Source: JBBRVW01 sp963784645 (GTDB lineage: Bacteria > Actinomycetota > Actinomycetes > JACCUZ01). From it: a stretch of 64,000 bases of DNA. A model generated the notes under the pieces. The model had not been told where the DNA came from, ran no database searches, and worked only from the letters and a program-made list of their open reading frames with translations. How positions within the stretch are numbered: position 1 is the stretch's first letter; every line of letters starts with the position of its first letter. Shown piece by piece: positions 34,746-43,295 of this stretch. The stretch is taken from contig CAWARY010000004.1 in assembly GCA_963784645.1 (NCBI GenBank), positions 1-64,000 of the forward strand, given 5' to 3'. The position numbers and the translations under genes are program-made.

Positions 34746-36729
34746 ATGACCCTTCGCCGCCGGCTCTGGATCGTGCTGGTCGCCCTCTTCCTCGTACCGC
34801 TCGCCGTGGGGGCGCTCGTCCTGACGCTCGTCGTTCCCTCGGCGCGCTCCGACCGCTCCGTGAGCGACGCCTCCACGGCGTCCGCCGCGGTGCGGGCCGA
34901 GCTGGGCAACGAGTGCGCCGAGGTCAACCTCGCCGCCCAGGTCGTGGCACTCACCGCGGTCGCCGGCACCCCGGACGTCGCGGTGGACTGCGGTGCTCGA
35001 GAGCGGCAACGTCGACTATGCCGCCGTCCTCGACGGGGAGGGCGCCGTGCAGGCGTCCCGCGGCCGGCTCCCTGGTGGGGCGGCACCGGGCGACCTCCCG
35101 AGCTGCACCGACCCCGCGACGTCCGGCATGAGCAGGGCCCCGGTGGTTGCCCAGCGCTACGCGCCGACCAAGGGTTCCGACGCAGTGCCGACCGGGGTCG
35201 TCGCCAAGCGGCTGGCCGGTGGGCTCATCGACGACGTCCGGCTTCGGTCCGCGACACCGGGTGAGGTCGTCCTCCTCGCGGGGGACGACGTGGTCCTGTC
35301 CACCCTGGGCCGCGACGCCACCGCGTCCCTCGTGCGGGCCACCCGCGACCGGACGGGGGTCGTCGCGGTCGACGGGTGGTCGGCACGGGTCACGCCGCCC
35401 GGGCAGGGTGTCCCGTGGACGTCGGTCGTGGCCGTGCGCGACGACGGCGGTCGCAACAACGGGCTCTTCGTGCTGATCCTCCTGGCCGGCGGGGTGTGCG
35501 CCGGCGCGCTGGTCACCGTCGTCGCTCGCAACCTGAGCCGGCCGTACGCCGAGATCACCGCAGCCGCGGAACGCGTCGCCGGCGGCGACCTCGACACCAG
35601 CATCACGGCGTCCACCGATGGCGAGGCGGGTCGGCTGGGCAGCGCTTTCAACACCATGACCGACGAGCTGCGGCGCAGCGTCGTCGAGGTGGAGCGCAGC
35701 CGCGACGACCTGCGCGACTCGCTCGAGCGCATCGGCGACACCCTCACCAGCACCCACGACCTCGACGGGCTGCTGCAGGTCGTCCTCGACACCGCCGTGG
35801 TCACGCTGCAGGCGCGGGCCGGTGCCGTCCTGCACCTGCAGGCCGACCGGTTGCAGCTCGTGGCCGAGCACCTGCTGTACGAGAACGGCCTCCCCGCACC
35901 CGCTGCCGTCACGCCCGGCACCGGCGTCCTGGGTCGCGTGCTGTCGTCCGGCGAGAGCGCCCGCGGGCCACTGGGTTCACCCGGGCTGGTGGCCGCCGAG
36001 ACCGAGCCCGCCGAGGGGGACGTCCTCGCGGTGCCGCTGCGCAGCCTCGGCAACGTCGTCGGCGTGGTGGCGCTCTACGACCGGGTGGACGGCCGCACCT
36101 TCGACGCGGCCGACGAGGACGCGCTGCGCACCCTCGCCAACCAGGCGAGCATCGCCGTCGACAACATCCACCTCCACCACGAGGCCCAGCGGCTGTCCAC
36201 CACCGACGCTCTCACCGGGCTGTGGAACTTCCGCTACCTGTCGATGAGCCTGGCCCGCGAGATCGAGCGCTCCACCCGGTTCGACCGACCCCTCGCGGTG
36301 CTGATGCTCGACCTCGACCACTTCAAGGCCGTCAACGACACCTACGGCCACGCCCGTGGTGACACCGTCCTGCGCGAGCTCGCGCAGCGGGTTCAGGAGT
36401 TGATCCGTGAGGTCGACACGTTCGCCCGCTACGGCGGCGAGGAGTTCGTGGTGGTCCTCCCGGAGACCACGGTCGAGGGCGCGGCCCAGCTCGCCGAGCG
36501 GATCTGCGCCGGCGTACGCCGGGAGCCGTTCCGGCACGACGGGGAGGACCCGCTGAACATCTCGGTGTCCATCGGCGGCGCGGCCTTCCCGATCCACGGC
36601 CAGACACCGGCGACGCTGATGCGGGCCGCCGACCAGGCGCTCTACGCCGCCAAGGGCCATGGCCGCGACCGGTGGCACGTGCCCGGCGCCGAGTCCGTCC
36701 CGGCGGCCGGAGCGCAGGAGTCCCACTAG
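34746..36729 (+). pseudogene. HAMP-GAF-GGDEF diguanylate cyclase, frame broken by one base
   Basis: The N-terminal part (MTLRRRLWIVLVALFLVPLA, sensor region to VDC) is in one frame and the rest, from VLESGNVDYAAVLDG, in the next; removing one G at 34992-34993 joins them into about 660 residues. Helix 1, an extracytoplasmic sensor, helix 2 (near GLFVLILLAGGVCAG), HAMP, a GAF domain and a GGDEF domain follow. The cyclase signature FARYGGEEFVVVLPE is intact and the inhibitory RxxD site (REVD, five residues before) is present, so the cyclase half should make c-di-GMP and be feedback-inhibited. A start inside (34993) would lack the sensor. The ATG has a good GGGGGAGGG site. Confidence 0.82.
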
Positions 36730-36739
36730 GGTCGTCGTC

Positions 36740-37663
36740 ATGGCGAGCGACCGACCGAGCGCGACGACGGAGCCTGCCGTCACCAAGGCCGTCGTCACCG
36801 TTGCCGGCCTCGGGACGAGGTTCCTGCCGGCGACCAAGGCCACCCCGAAGGAGATGCTCCCGGTCGTCGACAAGCCGGCCATCCAGTACGTCGTGGAGGA
36901 GGCCGTCGCCGCCGGCCTCGTCGACGTCCTGCTCGTCACCGGCCGCAACAAGAACGCGATCGAGAACCACTTCGACCGCAACTGGGAGCTCGAGGCCGCC
37001 CTGGAGGCGAAGGGCGACCTCGACCGCCTCCAGCGCGTGCGCGACTCCGCGGTCATCGCCGACATGCACTACACGCGGCAGGGCGACCCGCGCGGTCTGG
37101 GCCATGCCGTCCTCTGCGCCGCCCGGCACGTGGGGGACCAGCCGTTCGCCGTCCTGCTCGGCGACGACCTGATCGACGTCCGCGACCACCTGCTCTCCAC
37201 GATGCTCGAGGTGCGCGCCCGCCACGGCGGGAGCGTGGTCGCCCTGATGCGCGTCCCGAAGGACCAGGCGAACCTCTACGGCTGCGCCGCCGTCTCCGAG
37301 TCGGGAGACCCTGACGCCGTGACCATCACCGACCTTGTCGAGAAGCCCGCGGTGGAGGACGCTCCGAGCGACCTCGCGGTCATCGGGCGCTACGTCCTCG
37401 ACCCCGGCGTCTTCGAGGTGCTCCGCGCGACCGACCCCGGCCGCGGTGGCGAGATCCAGCTCACCGACGCGCTGCGCCGGATGGCGGTCAAGGGCGAGCA
37501 CGGGCCCGTCCACGGCGTCATCTTCGAGGGCCGCCGCTACGACACCGGCGACCGGCTCGAGTACCTCAAGACGGTGGTGCGCCTCGCCAGCGAGCGCGAC
37601 GACCTCGGGCCGGACTTCACCGCGTTCCTGCGCGAGTTCGTCGCCAACGAGCTGCCGCGATGA
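36740..37663 (+). CDS. galU: UTP--glucose-1-phosphate uridylyltransferase
   Basis: 307 residues. Makes UDP-glucose for cell-envelope and capsule sugars. The nucleotide-binding start is AGLGTRFLPATKATPKEML, then VVDKPAIQYVVEEAVAAG; GEIQLTDALRRM and GRRYDTGDRLEYL are also typical. A TAGGGT box (36727-36732) lies 7 nt before the ATG, pointing to a leaderless mRNA. It overlaps the glp gene by 4 nt and heads the galU-glp-moaC-mogA-rimJ run. Confidence 0.96.
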   Translation: MASDRPSATTEPAVTKAVVTVAGLGTRFLPATKATPKEMLPVVDKPAIQYVVEEAVAAGLVDVLLVTGRNKNAIENHFDRNWELEAALEAKGDLDRLQRVRDSAVIADMHYTRQGDPRGLGHAVLCAARHVGDQPFAVLLGDDLIDVRDHLLSTMLEVRARHGGSVVALMRVPKDQANLYGCAAVSESGDPDAVTITDLVEKPAVEDAPSDLAVIGRYVLDPGVFEVLRATDPGRGGEIQLTDALRRMAVKGEHGPVHGVIFEGRRYDTGDRLEYLKTVVRLASERDDLGPDFTAFLREFVANELPR

Positions 37664-38910
37664 GCGAGCTGGAAGCGTCCGACCAGCTGAAGTCGGTCGA
37701 GCAGCACCTGGCCGACGTCCTCGCCTCGATCGAGCCGATCGCCCCGCTCGACCTCCAGCTGCTCGACGCGCACGGCTGCATCCTGGCCGAGAGCGTCACC
37801 GCCGAGGTCGACCTGCCGCCGTTCGACAACGCCTCGCACGACGGGTACGCCGTCCGGGTCGCCGACATCGCCTCGGCCAGCACGTCCGCACCGGTCCGGC
37901 TCCCGGTGGTCGGCGACGTCGCCGCCGGTTCCCGGTCCAGCTACTCCGTGCAGCCGGGCCTCTCGGTGCGCATCATGACGGGTGCGCCGGTGCCGACCGG
38001 CGCCGACGCGGTCGTACCGCTCGAGTGGACCGACCGGGGCCTGGCCGCTGTCGAGATCCGGCAGCCGGCCGACCTCGGGGCACACATCCGTCGCCGCGGC
38101 GAGGACGTCCGCACCGGCGAGCTGGTGCTCGAGGCCGGCACCCGCCTCGGCCCCGGCCAGCTCGGCCTGCTCGCCGCCGTCGGGCGCGACCGGGTCGTGG
38201 TGCGGCCGAGGCCACGGGTCGTGATCGTCTCGACCGGCAGCGAGCTCGTCGAGCCCGGCACCAGGGCCACCGCGGGCCAGATCCACGAGTCGAACTCCTA
38301 CATGCTCACGACCGCCGCCCGCGAGGCAGGTGCCACCGCGTTCCGGGTCGGCATCGTCCCCGACGACGCACGGACCCTGATGAGCGCGCTCGAGGACCAG
38401 CTGATCCGGGCCGACCTCGTCCTCACCAGCGGCGGCGTGAGCGTCGGCGCCTACGACGTGGTCAAGGAGGTCCTGTCGCGGCTCGGCACGGTCTCCTTCG
38501 ACCGGGTCGCGATGCAGCCCGGGAAGCCGCAGGGCTTCGGCACCATCGGGCCCGACTCCACGCCGATCATCACGCTGCCCGGCAACCCGGTGTCGTCTTA
38601 CGTGTCGTTCGAGGTGTTCGTGCGTCCGGTCATCCGGCGGATGCTCGGGGTCGAGCCGCTGCACCGCCCGATGGTCCGCGCCGTCTGCCTCGAGGGCTTC
38701 GGGTCGCCGGCCGGCCGACGGCAGTACATGCGCGGCTGGCTCGACGTGACCGACGGCAAGTACGTCGTGAAGCCGGTGGGCGGCGCGGGGTCGCACCTGG
38801 TCGGCGCGCTGGCCCACTCGAACGCACTGATCGTCGTGCCGGCTGACGTCACCGAGGTGCCCGAGGGCGGCGCCGTCGAGGTGATGGTCCTCGAGCGCCG
38901 GTCGTCATGA
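37660..38910 (+). CDS. glp: MoeA-type molybdopterin molybdotransferase / gephyrin-like Glp
   Basis: 416 residues in three to four MoeA domains: DNASHDGYAVRVADI early, TSGGVSVGAYDVVKEVL in the MogA-like domain, LPGNPVSSYVSFEVFVRP, and a C-terminal beta domain. MoeA inserts molybdate into molybdopterin. In actinobacteria the copy that follows galU and sits near the receptor gene glpR is the gephyrin-like Glp, which in Corynebacterium links to FtsZ and the membrane receptor during division. glpR is present here (40992), so this is probably Glp. It may also do molybdotransferase chemistry, since moaC and mogA are next to it. Confidence 0.9.
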   Translation: MSELEASDQLKSVEQHLADVLASIEPIAPLDLQLLDAHGCILAESVTAEVDLPPFDNASHDGYAVRVADIASASTSAPVRLPVVGDVAAGSRSSYSVQPGLSVRIMTGAPVPTGADAVVPLEWTDRGLAAVEIRQPADLGAHIRRRGEDVRTGELVLEAGTRLGPGQLGLLAAVGRDRVVVRPRPRVVIVSTGSELVEPGTRATAGQIHESNSYMLTTAAREAGATAFRVGIVPDDARTLMSALEDQLIRADLVLTSGGVSVGAYDVVKEVLSRLGTVSFDRVAMQPGKPQGFGTIGPDSTPIITLPGNPVSSYVSFEVFVRPVIRRMLGVEPLHRPMVRAVCLEGFGSPAGRRQYMRGWLDVTDGKYVVKPVGGAGSHLVGALAHSNALIVVPADVTEVPEGGAVEVMVLERRSS

Positions 38911-38932
38911 CCGCCGCGCGGAAGGCACCCAG

Positions 38933-39430
38933 GTGACCGGGGACGGCCGCCTGACCCACGTCGACGAGCACGGCGCGGCGCGGATGGTCGACGTGTCCGG
39001 CAAGGACGTCACGGTGCGCACGGCAACTGCGTCCGGCCGTGTCCTCGTCTCGGCCGAGGTGGTGTCGCTGCTGCGCGGCGACGGCGTCCCCAAGGGTGAC
39101 GCGATCGCCGTCGCGCGGATCGCCGGCATCCAGGCGGCGAAGCGGACCCCCGACCTGGTGCCGCTGTGCCACCCGATCGGGATCCACGGCGTCGAGGTCG
39201 ACCTGCAGGTCGACGACGACTGCGTCCGCGTCCTCGCCACCGTGCGCACTGCCGACCGCACCGGTGTCGAGATGGAGGCACTCACCTGCGTCGCTGTCGC
39301 CGGTCTCGCCCTGGTGGACATGGTCAAGGCCGTCGACAGGAGCGCGACCATCACCGACGTGCGGGTCGAGTCCAAGACCGGCGGCCGGTCCGGAACCTGG
39401 ACCCGGTCCGTCGGCGGAGGTACGGCGTGA
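38933..39430 (+). CDS. moaC: cyclic pyranopterin monophosphate synthase
   Basis: 165 residues from a GTG. Second step of molybdenum cofactor synthesis (cyclic pyranopterin formation with MoaA). Conserved sequence VPLCHPIGIHGVEVDL and GVEMEALTCVAVAGLALVDM, with Lys in MVKAVDR. The partner moaA is not in the window. It overlaps mogA by 4 nt. Confidence 0.95.
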   Translation: MTGDGRLTHVDEHGAARMVDVSGKDVTVRTATASGRVLVSAEVVSLLRGDGVPKGDAIAVARIAGIQAAKRTPDLVPLCHPIGIHGVEVDLQVDDDCVRVLATVRTADRTGVEMEALTCVAVAGLALVDMVKAVDRSATITDVRVESKTGGRSGTWTRSVGGGTA

Positions 39431-39897
39431 AGGCCCTGGTGGTGTCGGTCTCCAACCGGGCGAGCGCCGGTGTCTACGAGGACCGCACCGGTCCGTTGCT
39501 CGTCGAGGGCCTCGCCGCGCTCGGCTTCGAGGTCGACGGTCCGCGGGTGGTGCCGGACGGTGACCCGGTGGCCGAGGTCCTGCGCGAGGCGGTCGCCGCG
39601 TCGTACGACGTCGTGGTCACCTCCGGCGGGACCGGGATCACGCCCACCGACCGCACCCCGGAGATGACGCGGTCGGTGCTCGACACCGACCTTCCCGGGA
39701 TCGCCGAGGCGCTGCGCGCCCACGGCATGGGAAAGGGGGTCCCGACAGCGGCGCTGTCGCGCGGGCTCGCCGGTCTCGCCGGCACGACGCTGGTCGTCAA
39801 CCTGCCGGGCTCGCCGGGTGGGGTCCGCGACGGGCTGGAGGTGCTCGCGCCGCTGCTGGTGCACGCGGTCGAGCAGGTGCACGGGAGCGACCACTGA
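39427..39897 (+). CDS. molybdopterin adenylyltransferase MogA/MoaB
   Basis: 156 residues from a GTG that overlaps the moaC stop. Adenylylates molybdopterin before metal insertion. Motifs: VVTSGGTGITPTDRTPEMT (the GGTG loop) and VNLPGSPGGVRDGLEVL. With MoeA/Glp it completes the last two steps of cofactor synthesis. Its stop overlaps the unusual CTG start of the next gene. Confidence 0.93.
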   Translation: MKALVVSVSNRASAGVYEDRTGPLLVEGLAALGFEVDGPRVVPDGDPVAEVLREAVAASYDVVVTSGGTGITPTDRTPEMTRSVLDTDLPGIAEALRAHGMGKGVPTAALSRGLAGLAGTTLVVNLPGSPGGVRDGLEVLAPLLVHAVEQVHGSDH

Positions 39898-40499
39898 GCC
39901 GCGGCTGGCCGGCGACGCTCCGGTCGGGGCCGGTCGGACTGCGCCCGATCGCCCGGCAGGACCGCGCCACCTGGCTCGAGGTGCGCTCGCGCAACGCCGC
40001 CTGGCTCGCGCCGTGGGAGGCGACCCCGCCGGGCGAGGGTGGCCGCGTGCTGACCTTCGCCCAGATGGTGCGGTCACTGCGCCGGCAGGCTCGCCAGGGC
40101 CAGATGCTGCCGTTCGTCGTCACCTACGACGACCGGCTGGTCGGCCAGGTGACCGTCGGCGGCATCACCTTCGGGTCGCTGGCCTCCGCGCACATCGGCT
40201 ACTGGGTCGACCAGCAGGTTGCCGGGCGCGGCGTCATGCCCACCGCGGTCGCCCTGGCGGCCGACCACTGCTTCGGCACCGTCGGGCTGCACCGGCTCGA
40301 GGTCAACATCCGGCCGGAGAACGCCGCCTCGCTGCGCGTCGTGCAGAAGCTCGGGTTCCGCGAGGAGGGCACCCGGGTCGGGTTCCTGCACATCGCCGGC
40401 GGCTGGCGTGACCACCGCTCCTTCGCCCTCACCGCCGAGGAGCTGCCCGAGGGTGGCTTGCTCGGACGATGGTTGGCCGTCCAGCAGCAGAACGGCTGA
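39894..40499 (+). CDS. GNAT acetyltransferase, RimJ-like, with probable CTG start
   Basis: About 201 residues. Conserved N-terminal sequence (GWPATLRSGPVGLRPIARQD) continues without an ATG, GTG or TTG back to CTG at 39894, which overlaps the mogA stop (CTGA) and has GGGAG 7 nt upstream. The first standard start (GTG 39981) would remove the first 29 residues of the fold. The acetyl-CoA loop is in DQQVAGRGVMPTAVAL, and LHRLEVNIRPENAASLRVVQ is typical. RimJ relatives acetylate protein N-termini. Genes of this type follow glp in other actinobacteria. Confidence 0.85.
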   Translation: MSRGWPATLRSGPVGLRPIARQDRATWLEVRSRNAAWLAPWEATPPGEGGRVLTFAQMVRSLRRQARQGQMLPFVVTYDDRLVGQVTVGGITFGSLASAHIGYWVDQQVAGRGVMPTAVALAADHCFGTVGLHRLEVNIRPENAASLRVVQKLGFREEGTRVGFLHIAGGWRDHRSFALTAEELPEGGLLGRWLAVQQQNG

Positions 40500-40991
40500 C
40501 CGGCCGCGGAGCGGCGGCGGTGACGCGGCTGTAGTCGCGGACCTGCAGGTGAGATCACGAGCGGCCTGGACGGCAGAGTCGGCCGCCCCGCCGTCCGTAC
40601 CTGCCGGAACGTCCACCATCCGAGCGTCCGCCCGACGCATGGCGAGACGGAGCCAAGTGGCCCGGCTGAGCACCCGGATTCCAGTGGTCCAGCCGGGCCA
40701 CTTCGATCGTTGGGGACGTGGCCCGGCCCCACGCGGGAGGTCGCGCCACCACGCCGGTCCGCTTCCTCCTCACTCAGCGGGAGAGGGACCGACGGCGGGT
40801 CGTGACAACGGCCGAGCGTCCGCGTCCTGGCTGCCCTGACCCGCACCACGACGGTGGGGGATGGCCGTCGTCGACGGGCTAGTTCTGTCCGGCCTGTCCG
40901 CCACACTCGTCACACCAGTCCCAGGACTGATCGTGCGACACACCGGTTCAGGTCCCCGGTGCGGCGCGCGCGCCGTCCTACCGTGGCGCCC
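40500..40991. other. 492-bp intergenic region before glpR
   Basis: It carries the perfect inverted repeat at 40655-40703, a partial third copy of its GTGGCCCGGC core near 40718, and a TACCGT box (40979-40984) 7 nt before the glpR GTG. No ORF with the codon bias of neighbours is seen on either strand. Confidence 0.6.
40655..40703. repeat. 14-bp perfect inverted repeat
   Basis: AAGTGGCCCGGCTG (40655-40668) and its exact complement (40690-40703) flank a 21-nt loop. It starts 156 bp after the rimJ stop and has no T-run. It is far enough from both genes to be a REP-type intergenic element and not a simple terminator. Confidence 0.7.
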
Positions 40992-41894
40992 GTGGGGAGC
41001 GGGATCATCTACGCGGTCATCGTCGTGATGTGGGCTGCGTACTTCATCCCCCGCTGGCTCAAGCGGCACGAGGAGCTCTCGGAGTCGCGCTCGGTGGAGA
41101 AGTTCGACCACGCGATGCGCATCCTCTCGCGCAAGGACGCCACCCCCGACCGGCGCGAGGTCGTGATGCCGCGCCGCCCGGACGCACCGCGGCGCACGCT
41201 GCCGGCGCGCACCCCGCTGCCCGCCCAGCGGACCGTCGCGTCGCGCGGTGGTGCGCGTCGTCCTACCAGCGCCCCGGTCCGCCGTCGCCGGATCCTCGCC
41301 GGCCTCCTGCTCGCGACCCTCGTCGTGGGCCTGGTCACCCCGTTCACGCCGGTGCCGTGGTGGCTCCCGGTGGCGCTCCTGGTCGGCACGCTGGCCGACG
41401 TCGCCCACCTGCGCGCCCAGGTCCGCAGCACCCGCGAGGTCACCCGGTCGCGCGAGGCGGTCCGCAAGCGTGTGACGTCCCGCCTCGGCCGTTTCGACTC
41501 GCTCGACCGCCTCATGGCCGTACGCCGTGAGCTGGCCGAGGAGCGCGCCGCCGAGAACGCCCGCTGGTCCGCTGCCGAGGAGGCCGAGCGCCGGGTGCGC
41601 GAGGAGGAAGAGCTGCGGGCCGCCGAGGAGGCGGACCGCTGGGACCCGGTCCCGGTGCCGCTGCCGACCTACGTGAGCAAGCCTCAAGCCCCGCGTCGAG
41701 CCCCGCCGATCGACCTGACCCACCCAGGTGCGTGGAGCGAGGCGCACCTCGACGGCGCGACGGTGGTCGACCAGTCCTCGGCCGCGTCGCAGGCCGTCAC
41801 GGGACGGTCCGACATGGCCGCCCTGGTCGACGACGCCGAGGGCGCGGAGGACGAGCTCGGGGCGATCATCGAGCGCCGTGCGGTGAACGACTGA
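40992..41894 (+). CDS. glpR: gephyrin-like molybdotransferase receptor GlpR
   Basis: 300 residues from the GTG at 40992, 7 nt after a TACCGT box. The first helix is IIYAVIVVMWAAYFIPRW, followed by KRHEELSESRSVEKFDHAMR, typical of GlpR. A central membrane hairpin (about residues 100-135, RRILAGLLLATLVVG and WWLPVALLVGTL) is followed by a charged coiled coil (residues 160-215) and an Asp/Glu-rich tail. In Corynebacterium GlpR binds Glp at the division site. The presence of both partners supports a role in septum/pole growth. Confidence 0.85.
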   Translation: MGSGIIYAVIVVMWAAYFIPRWLKRHEELSESRSVEKFDHAMRILSRKDATPDRREVVMPRRPDAPRRTLPARTPLPAQRTVASRGGARRPTSAPVRRRRILAGLLLATLVVGLVTPFTPVPWWLPVALLVGTLADVAHLRAQVRSTREVTRSREAVRKRVTSRLGRFDSLDRLMAVRRELAEERAAENARWSAAEEAERRVREEEELRAAEEADRWDPVPVPLPTYVSKPQAPRRAPPIDLTHPGAWSEAHLDGATVVDQSSAASQAVTGRSDMAALVDDAEGAEDELGAIIERRAVND

Positions 41895-41929
41895 GCGCTG
41901 CTCCCTGGTAACCTCGACGTCTCCACCAG

Positions 41930-42005
41930 GGGGCTGTAGCGCAGCTGGTAGCGCACCTCGTTCGCAACGAGGGGGTCAGGGGTTCGAGTCCCCTCAGCTC
42001 CACCA
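41930..42005 (+). tRNA. tRNA-Ala (anticodon CGC)
   Basis: A complete cloverleaf: acceptor GGGGCTG with CAGCTCC, including the G3-U70 pair that marks alanine tRNAs; anticodon stem CCTCG/CGAGG with loop TTCGCAA, so anticodon CGC; T-loop TTCGAGT. The CCA end is encoded (42003-42005). It reads GCG codons. A TAACCT box at about 41909 may be its -10. Confidence 0.97.
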
Positions 42006-42157
42006 CGATGGTCGGTGCTCCCGCTCGCCGGGGTGCCGGAGCGCCCTTCCGGTCTCCGCTTTTCGTTTCGGCTCCGGGAGATCGAGCACCATCAACCGGT
42101 GGCGGCCTGGCCGGCCGTCTTGTCTCACCACCGCCCCAGTCGTGAGGAGCAGCACCG

Positions 42158-42322
42158 ATGTGTCGACGCGTCACGTGCCGAAACTGCAGCAAGCCCACCT
42201 ACGCCGGTTGCGGCCAGCACGTCGACCAGGTCCTGCGCGGGGTCCCGGCCGGCCAGCGGTGCCGCTGCCCGCGCGACCTGGCCCGCCCGCGGGGACTCAT
42301 GGATCGGCTGCTCGGTCGCTGA
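42158..42322 (+). CDS. small Cys-rich (zinc-ribbon-like) protein
   Basis: 54 residues: MCRRVTCRNCSKPTYAGCGQ then HVDQVLRGVPAGQRCRCPRD and a short basic tail. The ATG has a GAGGAG site 11 nt upstream. CRNC and CGQH with CRC form a likely zinc site. Very similar small MCRRVTC-type proteins occur widely in actinobacteria with no known function. It stands alone between tRNA-Ala and the methyltransferase. Confidence 0.78.
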   Translation: MCRRVTCRNCSKPTYAGCGQHVDQVLRGVPAGQRCRCPRDLARPRGLMDRLLGR

Positions 42323-42360
42323 CCCGGGGGTGACAGGGATGCCCTCGCTTCGGCACCGCC

Positions 42361-42374
42361 TACCCCCGGGGGTA
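42361..42374. promoter_or_regulatory. palindrome TACCCCCGGGGGTA, CsoR-family-like operator
   Basis: A perfect 14-bp palindrome with C5G5 core. It overlaps the -10-like TATGCT at 42373-42378 and ends 25 nt before the methyltransferase start. Copper or sulfur sensors of the CsoR/RcnR/CstR family bind TA-flanked C/G-run palindromes. No CsoR gene lies in the window, so the link is by sequence type only. Confidence 0.5.
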
Positions 42375-42399
42375 TGCTGGGAGAAGCCGAGGAGGATCC

Positions 42400-43293
42400 G
42401 TGGACAGCACGTCGTGGGACGAGCGCTACGCCGGTACCGACCTGGTCTGGTCGGCCACCCCCAACCAGTGGGTCGAGCATGTCGCTCGTGGGCTCGCCCC
42501 CGGTCGGGCCCTCGACCTGGCCGGCGGCGAGGGGCGCAACGCGCTGTGGCTTGCTGATCGCGGCTGGCAGGCCACCGTGGTCGACTTCTCGCGGGTGGCC
42601 CTGGACCGGGCCCGCGCGTTGGCGGTGCAGCGCCTCGGCGCCGACGACCGGCGGCTGCTGACCGTGCACGCGGATCTGCTGACCTATCGCCCCGAACCCG
42701 AGGCGTACGACCTCGTGCTCGTCGTCTACCTCCACCTGGTCGCTGAAGCCCGCCGAGCTGTGCTGCGGAGGGCAGCGGCAGCCGTGGCAGCGGGTGGTCG
42801 CCTCCTCGTCGTGGCGCACGACTCGACGAACCTCACCGCGGGGGTCGGCGGCCCGCAGGACCCGCACGTCCTCTACACGAGCAAGAACGTCGAGGCAGAC
42901 CTCGCCGGCAGCGGTCTGGCGATCGAGCGAGCCGAGACGGTCCTGCGCGCCGTCGATACCGAGAACGGTCCGCGGGATGCCGTCGACGCACTGGTCGTGG
43001 CGGCACGGACGGACGCAGGCACGCCGACCAGGAAGGCCCCGTCACGACCTGGGGCAGGCAGGTCCAGCACGAGCTCCGGCCCCTCACCCGGAGCGCCGCA
43101 CGATGCGGCTCGGTCTCGCAGTTCGGCGCCACCGGCACAGCACCGGGGTCCTGATGGCCGTCGGGACTGGCCGCCGAGTGCCTCCACTCACGCCTCGAAG
43201 ATGGCGGTATCGGTTGCAGACGGCCGGGTATCAGGGCCGCACAGGGCGCTGGACCGCACGGCGTTCGGGACCACATCCTCGGCGGAGGAGTAA
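42400..43293 (+). CDS. class I SAM-dependent methyltransferase with odd C-terminal tail
   Basis: 297 residues as read, from a GTG with GAGGAGGATCC. Residues 1-205 form a Rossmann methyltransferase (WDERYAGTDLVWSATPNQW, AdoMet motif LDLAGGEGRNALWLADRGW, VVDFSRVALDRA), similar to TehB-type proteins. The last 90 residues (from about 43020) are Ser/Pro/Arg-rich and lose the normal third-position G/C bias, so the real end may have been near 43015 and a stop lost. Possible roles are detoxification or thiol/metal response. It probably shares a transcript with the DUF421 gene 2 bp downstream. Confidence 0.8.
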   Translation: MDSTSWDERYAGTDLVWSATPNQWVEHVARGLAPGRALDLAGGEGRNALWLADRGWQATVVDFSRVALDRARALAVQRLGADDRRLLTVHADLLTYRPEPEAYDLVLVVYLHLVAEARRAVLRRAAAAVAAGGRLLVVAHDSTNLTAGVGGPQDPHVLYTSKNVEADLAGSGLAIERAETVLRAVDTENGPRDAVDALVVAARTDAGTPTRKAPSRPGAGRSSTSSGPSPGAPHDAARSRSSAPPAQHRGPDGRRDWPPSASTHASKMAVSVADGRVSGPHRALDRTAFGTTSSAEE

Positions 43294-43295
43294 CC

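Noticed and set aside
41866..42198. Minus-strand ORF containing VELRGLEPLTPSLRTRC
   Set aside because: This is the well-known false protein made by reading a tRNA gene antisense; here it lies over tRNA-Ala.
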